Assembly: GCF_003026365.1 (NCBI RefSeq)
Contig: NZ_PYOM01000006.1
Span: 172,942-236,941 of the forward strand
Direction of reading: 5' to 3'
Source of the DNA: Photobacterium angustum
GTDB taxonomy: Bacteria > Pseudomonadota > Gammaproteobacteria > Enterobacterales > Vibrionaceae
Length of the DNA stretch: 64,000 bases
Shown: in pieces, positions 61,740 through 64,000 of the stretch
Numbering within the stretch: the first letter of the stretch is position 1
How the letters are laid out: the number at the start of each line of letters is the position of its first letter
Position numbers and translations under genes: made by a program
Notes under the pieces: generated by a model
The model's database searches: none
What the model was told of the DNA's origin: nothing
The model's input: only the letters and a program-made list of their open reading frames with translations

Positions 61740-62531
61740 TTATCCAAAGCTGGCAGATAGCGATCCGACCGTCATGGTCCAGCCATCAGCGAGTACAAAC
61801 ACGATCAATTTGAAAGGTAGAGAAATAATCAGCGGTGACAGCATCATCATACCCATTGCCATCAAAACACTGGCAACTACGAGATCGATGATCAAAAAAG
61901 GAATGAACAACATAAAACCAATTTGAAATGCTGTTTTAAGCTCACTGATCACAAAAGCAGGTAACACGATAGCAAACGAAATATCCTCCACATCCTGGTC
62001 TAATGGTTCGTTGGCAATACGCATCATCTGCTCTAAAGCACTTTGATGGGTTTGCTTTAACATGAAATCACGAACAGGTTTTTCGGCAGTATCAAAGGCT
62101 TGTAAAAGGGTAATATCACCGTTGTCATAAGGGACAAAGGCATTATCGTACACATCCGTCCAGACCGGACGCATGATCAAAATCGTCAGTGACAAAGCGA
62201 TACCCACCAGTATTCTATTTGGCGGGCTTTGTTGTAAACCCAGTGCTTGGCGCAAAATAGAAAGTACGATGATGATGCGGGTAAAACTGGTCGCCATGAG
62301 TAGAAAGGCAGGGATAAAACTCAGTGCTGTCATTAACAACAAGATCTGTAATTTCACACTGTATTCTTGCTCGCCTTGATCATCTGTAACGGTCAAGAAG
62401 TTCAGCCCACTATTGGCTTCTGCTGCCGAAGAAAACAGTACGCCGAGAGTAATAAGCAACAATGTTAGCAAATACAAACAATGGCGCTGTTGACATGTTC
62501 TTGTCAGCAAGTGGTATCCCTGAGCGATCAT
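61740..62531 (-). CDS. fliP: Flagellar export protein FliP (lateral)
   Basis: The 263-residue gate subunit has a cleavable signal-like N-terminus (helix about 17-35). It has SFIPAFLLMATSFTRIIIVLSILRQALGLQQSPPNRILVGIALSLT and the C-terminal LPAFVISELKTAFQIGFMLFIPFLIIDLVVASVLMAMGM, all FliP hallmarks. It follows fliN by 3 bp. Confidence 0.96.
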   Translation of the reverse strand: MIAQGYHLLTRTCQQRHCLYLLTLLLITLGVLFSSAAEANSGLNFLTVTDDQGEQEYSVKLQILLLMTALSFIPAFLLMATSFTRIIIVLSILRQALGLQQSPPNRILVGIALSLTILIMRPVWTDVYDNAFVPYDNGDITLLQAFDTAEKPVRDFMLKQTHQSALEQMMRIANEPLDQDVEDISFAIVLPAFVISELKTAFQIGFMLFIPFLIIDLVVASVLMAMGMMMLSPLIISLPFKLIVFVLADGWTMTVGSLSASFG

Positions 62532-62534
62532 TGG

Positions 62535-62900
62535 TTAACCATCCATGGTGTTAAGAGGTGATTCGACGACATCAATCAGCCGTAGGCCATATTTCTCATT
62601 GATCACAACCACTTCGGCATGCCCCATCAGTGACCCATTCACTTTCACATCAAGCGGTTCACCGTTGAGTTTATCTAGCTCAATAACACTGCCTTCACCG
62701 GCTTTCATTAACTCACCTAATGAGATTTCTGTGCTTGAGACCTCAAGCGTGACAGTCACGGGGATCTTTTTGAAAAAACTTAAGCTACGTTGCGACATGC
62801 TGCTATCGAGTTGAGGTGTTTCTTCAAACTGTTCTAGCTGAAGATCGTCAAAATTGAGGTCATCACCATTGAATAGGTCGGATTCGTTAATATCGCTCAT
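62535..62900 (-). CDS. fliN: Flagellar switch protein FliN (lateral)
   Basis: The 121-residue C-ring protein has an acidic unfolded N-terminus (about 1-45) and the SpoA/FliN domain (about 45-118; IPVTVTLEVSSTEISLGELMKAGEGSVIELDKLNGEPLDVKVNG). It lies 2 bp after fliM. FliM and FliN build the C-ring that also receives export cargo. Confidence 0.95.
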   Translation of the reverse strand: MSDINESDLFNGDDLNFDDLQLEQFEETPQLDSSMSQRSLSFFKKIPVTVTLEVSSTEISLGELMKAGEGSVIELDKLNGEPLDVKVNGSLMGHAEVVVINEKYGLRLIDVVESPLNTMDG

Positions 62901-62902
62901 GC

Positions 62903-63727
62903 TTATGTGTCCTTACTGGTGTTGATGATTAAAACAAGTTGACCGTTTTGCTCTGCGACATGGCCGTTAAATAAGTGCTCTTGACCGATACTGATCGGAG
63001 AGGACTGCAATAAATCAATATCGAAGATATCACCGGGCTTTAGCTGCAATACTTGGTCTAAAGGCATCTGTTTTTCACATAAAACAGTGTTGAGTTTGAC
63101 CTTGGTCGATTCAAGTTGCTGACTAAAGAGTGCATTGAGTTCAGAAGTGGGTTGTAAGCCAATAACGCTGGTTAATGTTTGAATTAGTGCGGAATCAATA
63201 CAGATGATGATGTCGCCAATTGTCTCTTCACAGGTAACTGAAAGTTGAATGACTAAGCCGATATCATCTGATAGTGAATTATCACAGGGTTGCCACATAT
63301 CTTCAGGTGCTATCTGAGCTGAAAAAAGTCGTCCTATCCGTTCTTGTAAACGCAAATCACTCGAAGTAATAGTTTGACTTTTATGACTATTTAGCCGATT
63401 TACAGGCGAGTGATAAAAGCGATCGGCGAGTGCAATGAGCAGCGGTGCAGAACAACGAAAATTCATCATACCACCGTCATTATGGGCTACCGTAAATGCC
63501 GCATGTTGTCCCTGTTTTGGGGATTGAAAATCAATACTAGTAACCGATATAGTCAGTTCATGGGTTTTCACCCATTTTTGGATTTGGTCAGTCAACCCTA
63601 GTAATGAATTATTTAAAATATTAGCTAATTCATCTTTGATTATATGAATAGGTTTTCCTAGCAATTCCACATTCAATATGGGATATCTTTTGTCAAAATC
63701 TGATTTTATATATTCCATAGCTATCAT
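62903..63727 (-). CDS. fliM: Flagellar switch protein FliM, short lateral form lacking the CheY-binding peptide
   Basis: The 274-residue C-ring protein is about 60-80 residues shorter than polar FliM. It begins MIAMEYIKSDFDKRYPILNV and has no LSQDEIDALL-type N-terminal peptide, the docking site for CheY-P. The middle CheC-like part is weakly conserved and the C-terminal SpoA domain is recognisable (VKLNTVLCEKQMPLDQVLQLKPGDIFDIDLL). The identity is supported by its place as first gene of fliMNPQR-flhBA. The start may also be the ATG at 63718; neither has a clear ribosome binding site. Confidence 0.85.
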   Translation of the reverse strand: MIAMEYIKSDFDKRYPILNVELLGKPIHIIKDELANILNNSLLGLTDQIQKWVKTHELTISVTSIDFQSPKQGQHAAFTVAHNDGGMMNFRCSAPLLIALADRFYHSPVNRLNSHKSQTITSSDLRLQERIGRLFSAQIAPEDMWQPCDNSLSDDIGLVIQLSVTCEETIGDIIICIDSALIQTLTSVIGLQPTSELNALFSQQLESTKVKLNTVLCEKQMPLDQVLQLKPGDIFDIDLLQSSPISIGQEHLFNGHVAEQNGQLVLIINTSKDT

Positions 63728-63953
63728 AATTAAGTGGGTAAAAATAAAGTGTAGTTGATGTTTATTCGTAATATATAAATATGTTTATCGTGTTTATAAC
63801 TATGAAGATATAAATTAAAAACATTTAAGAGCAAAAATGTGACTTTAGTTCATACCATTAGTATTCGATGAAATAAAAATTGTTTTAATGTTTAAATTTA
63901 AAAAACTTCGATTATGATGAAGTTAAATTAAATGAATTTGCGTGGCTAAACTT
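63728..63953. promoter_or_regulatory. AT-rich control region upstream of fliM
   Basis: A very AT-rich gap with no open frame. It should hold the promoter of the long fliM-flhA operon (minus strand) and perhaps a divergent one. An imperfect sigma-54-like GTCAC...TTTTTGC is present on the minus strand near 63831-63844, but the spacing is one base short, so it is not claimed. Confidence 0.4.
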
Positions 63954-64000
63954 ATGATTAATAATGAAATAACATTAGACTTTAGTATAATATTTAATCG
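63954..64000 (+). CDS. Possible start of a divergent gene (cut by the window end)
   Basis: From the ATG at 63954 (or GTG at 63942) the frame is open to the window end, reading MINNEITLDFSIIFN. In known lateral clusters the lafK regulator or the fliE-J genes follow fliM here, so a gene is expected, but 15 codons are too few to name it. No strong ribosome binding site is visible. Confidence 0.25.
   Translation, partial: MINNEITLDFSIIFN

Noticed and set aside
63825..63850. Sigma-54 promoter for fliM on the minus strand (GTCAC...TTTTTGC).
   Set aside because: The distance between the two elements is one base short and one of the two essential G residues is missing.

Overview
The window looks like chromosomal DNA of a Photobacterium-type member of the Vibrionaceae. 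This rests on low-to-moderate GC, Vibrio-like RsuA, AcfD, NlpE and YceI proteins, a ProV-type protein fragment at the left edge, and above all a nearly complete lateral (secondary) flagellar gene set in the laf/lfg order known from Vibrio parahaemolyticus and Photobacterium. The species cannot be fixed from sequence reading alone. No rRNA, tRNA, CRISPR array, complete insertion sequence or prophage was seen.

Left part, 1-26 kb (mixed housekeeping and accessory genes). It opens with the end of a glycine-betaine/choline ABC ATPase. Next come an OmpR-type response regulator, its histidine kinase and a sugar-type binding protein with no ABC permease beside it, then an esterase. A MATE exporter lies divergent to a LysR regulator, followed by a PhoD-like phosphatase. 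An AT-rich stretch (9.2-11.4 kb) holds two orphan membrane proteins and an unexplained repeat-rich intergenic region. Three tandem lipoprotein genes share near-identical signal peptides; the last is NlpE-like. A LysR gene is divergent from a variant adenylosuccinate synthetase. Three tandem DtpA-like peptide transporters follow. Decayed 3' ends of the synthetase gene lie between them, so the block grew by tandem duplication of a synthetase-transporter unit. A SemiSWEET gene with an apparent one-base frameshift sits inside. Then come a Nudix hydrolase, RsuA, a cytochrome b561/YceI pair, a YkgJ cysteine-cluster protein and a PhzF-like protein.

Lateral flagellum, first half (27.0-44.6 kb). On the minus strand are flgA, flgM, flgN and a lytic transglycosylase. 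A 1532-residue AcfD/SslE-like M60 metallopeptidase lipoprotein is interposed between flgA and flgM. Divergently, from a sigma-54-like promoter, runs flgBCDEFGHIJKL, followed by a flagellin-like protein of unknown role. FlgJ has only the rod-cap domain, so the separate transglycosylase probably does the wall-opening step.

Cargo between the flagellar halves (44.6-48.9 kb). An ArsR-type repressor lies divergent to a DUF318 permease, with a symmetric pair of operators between them. Also here are an SDR oxidoreductase, a methyltransferase and three small proteins.

Lateral flagellum, second half (48.9-63.7 kb, all minus strand). In transcription order: fliM, fliN, fliP, fliQ, fliR, flhB, flhA, a degenerate EAL-domain protein, flagellin (lafA), fliD, fliS, fliT-like lafD, fliK, fliL, sigma-28 (lafS), motA and motB. 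The genes are tightly packed and often overlap. The basal-body genes fliEFGHIJ and the regulator lafK would be expected beyond the right edge. FliM lacks the N-terminal CheY-binding peptide, which fits a motor that is not switched in the usual way. FlgM is expected to hold LafS inactive until the hook is finished; the sigma then drives filament and motor genes.
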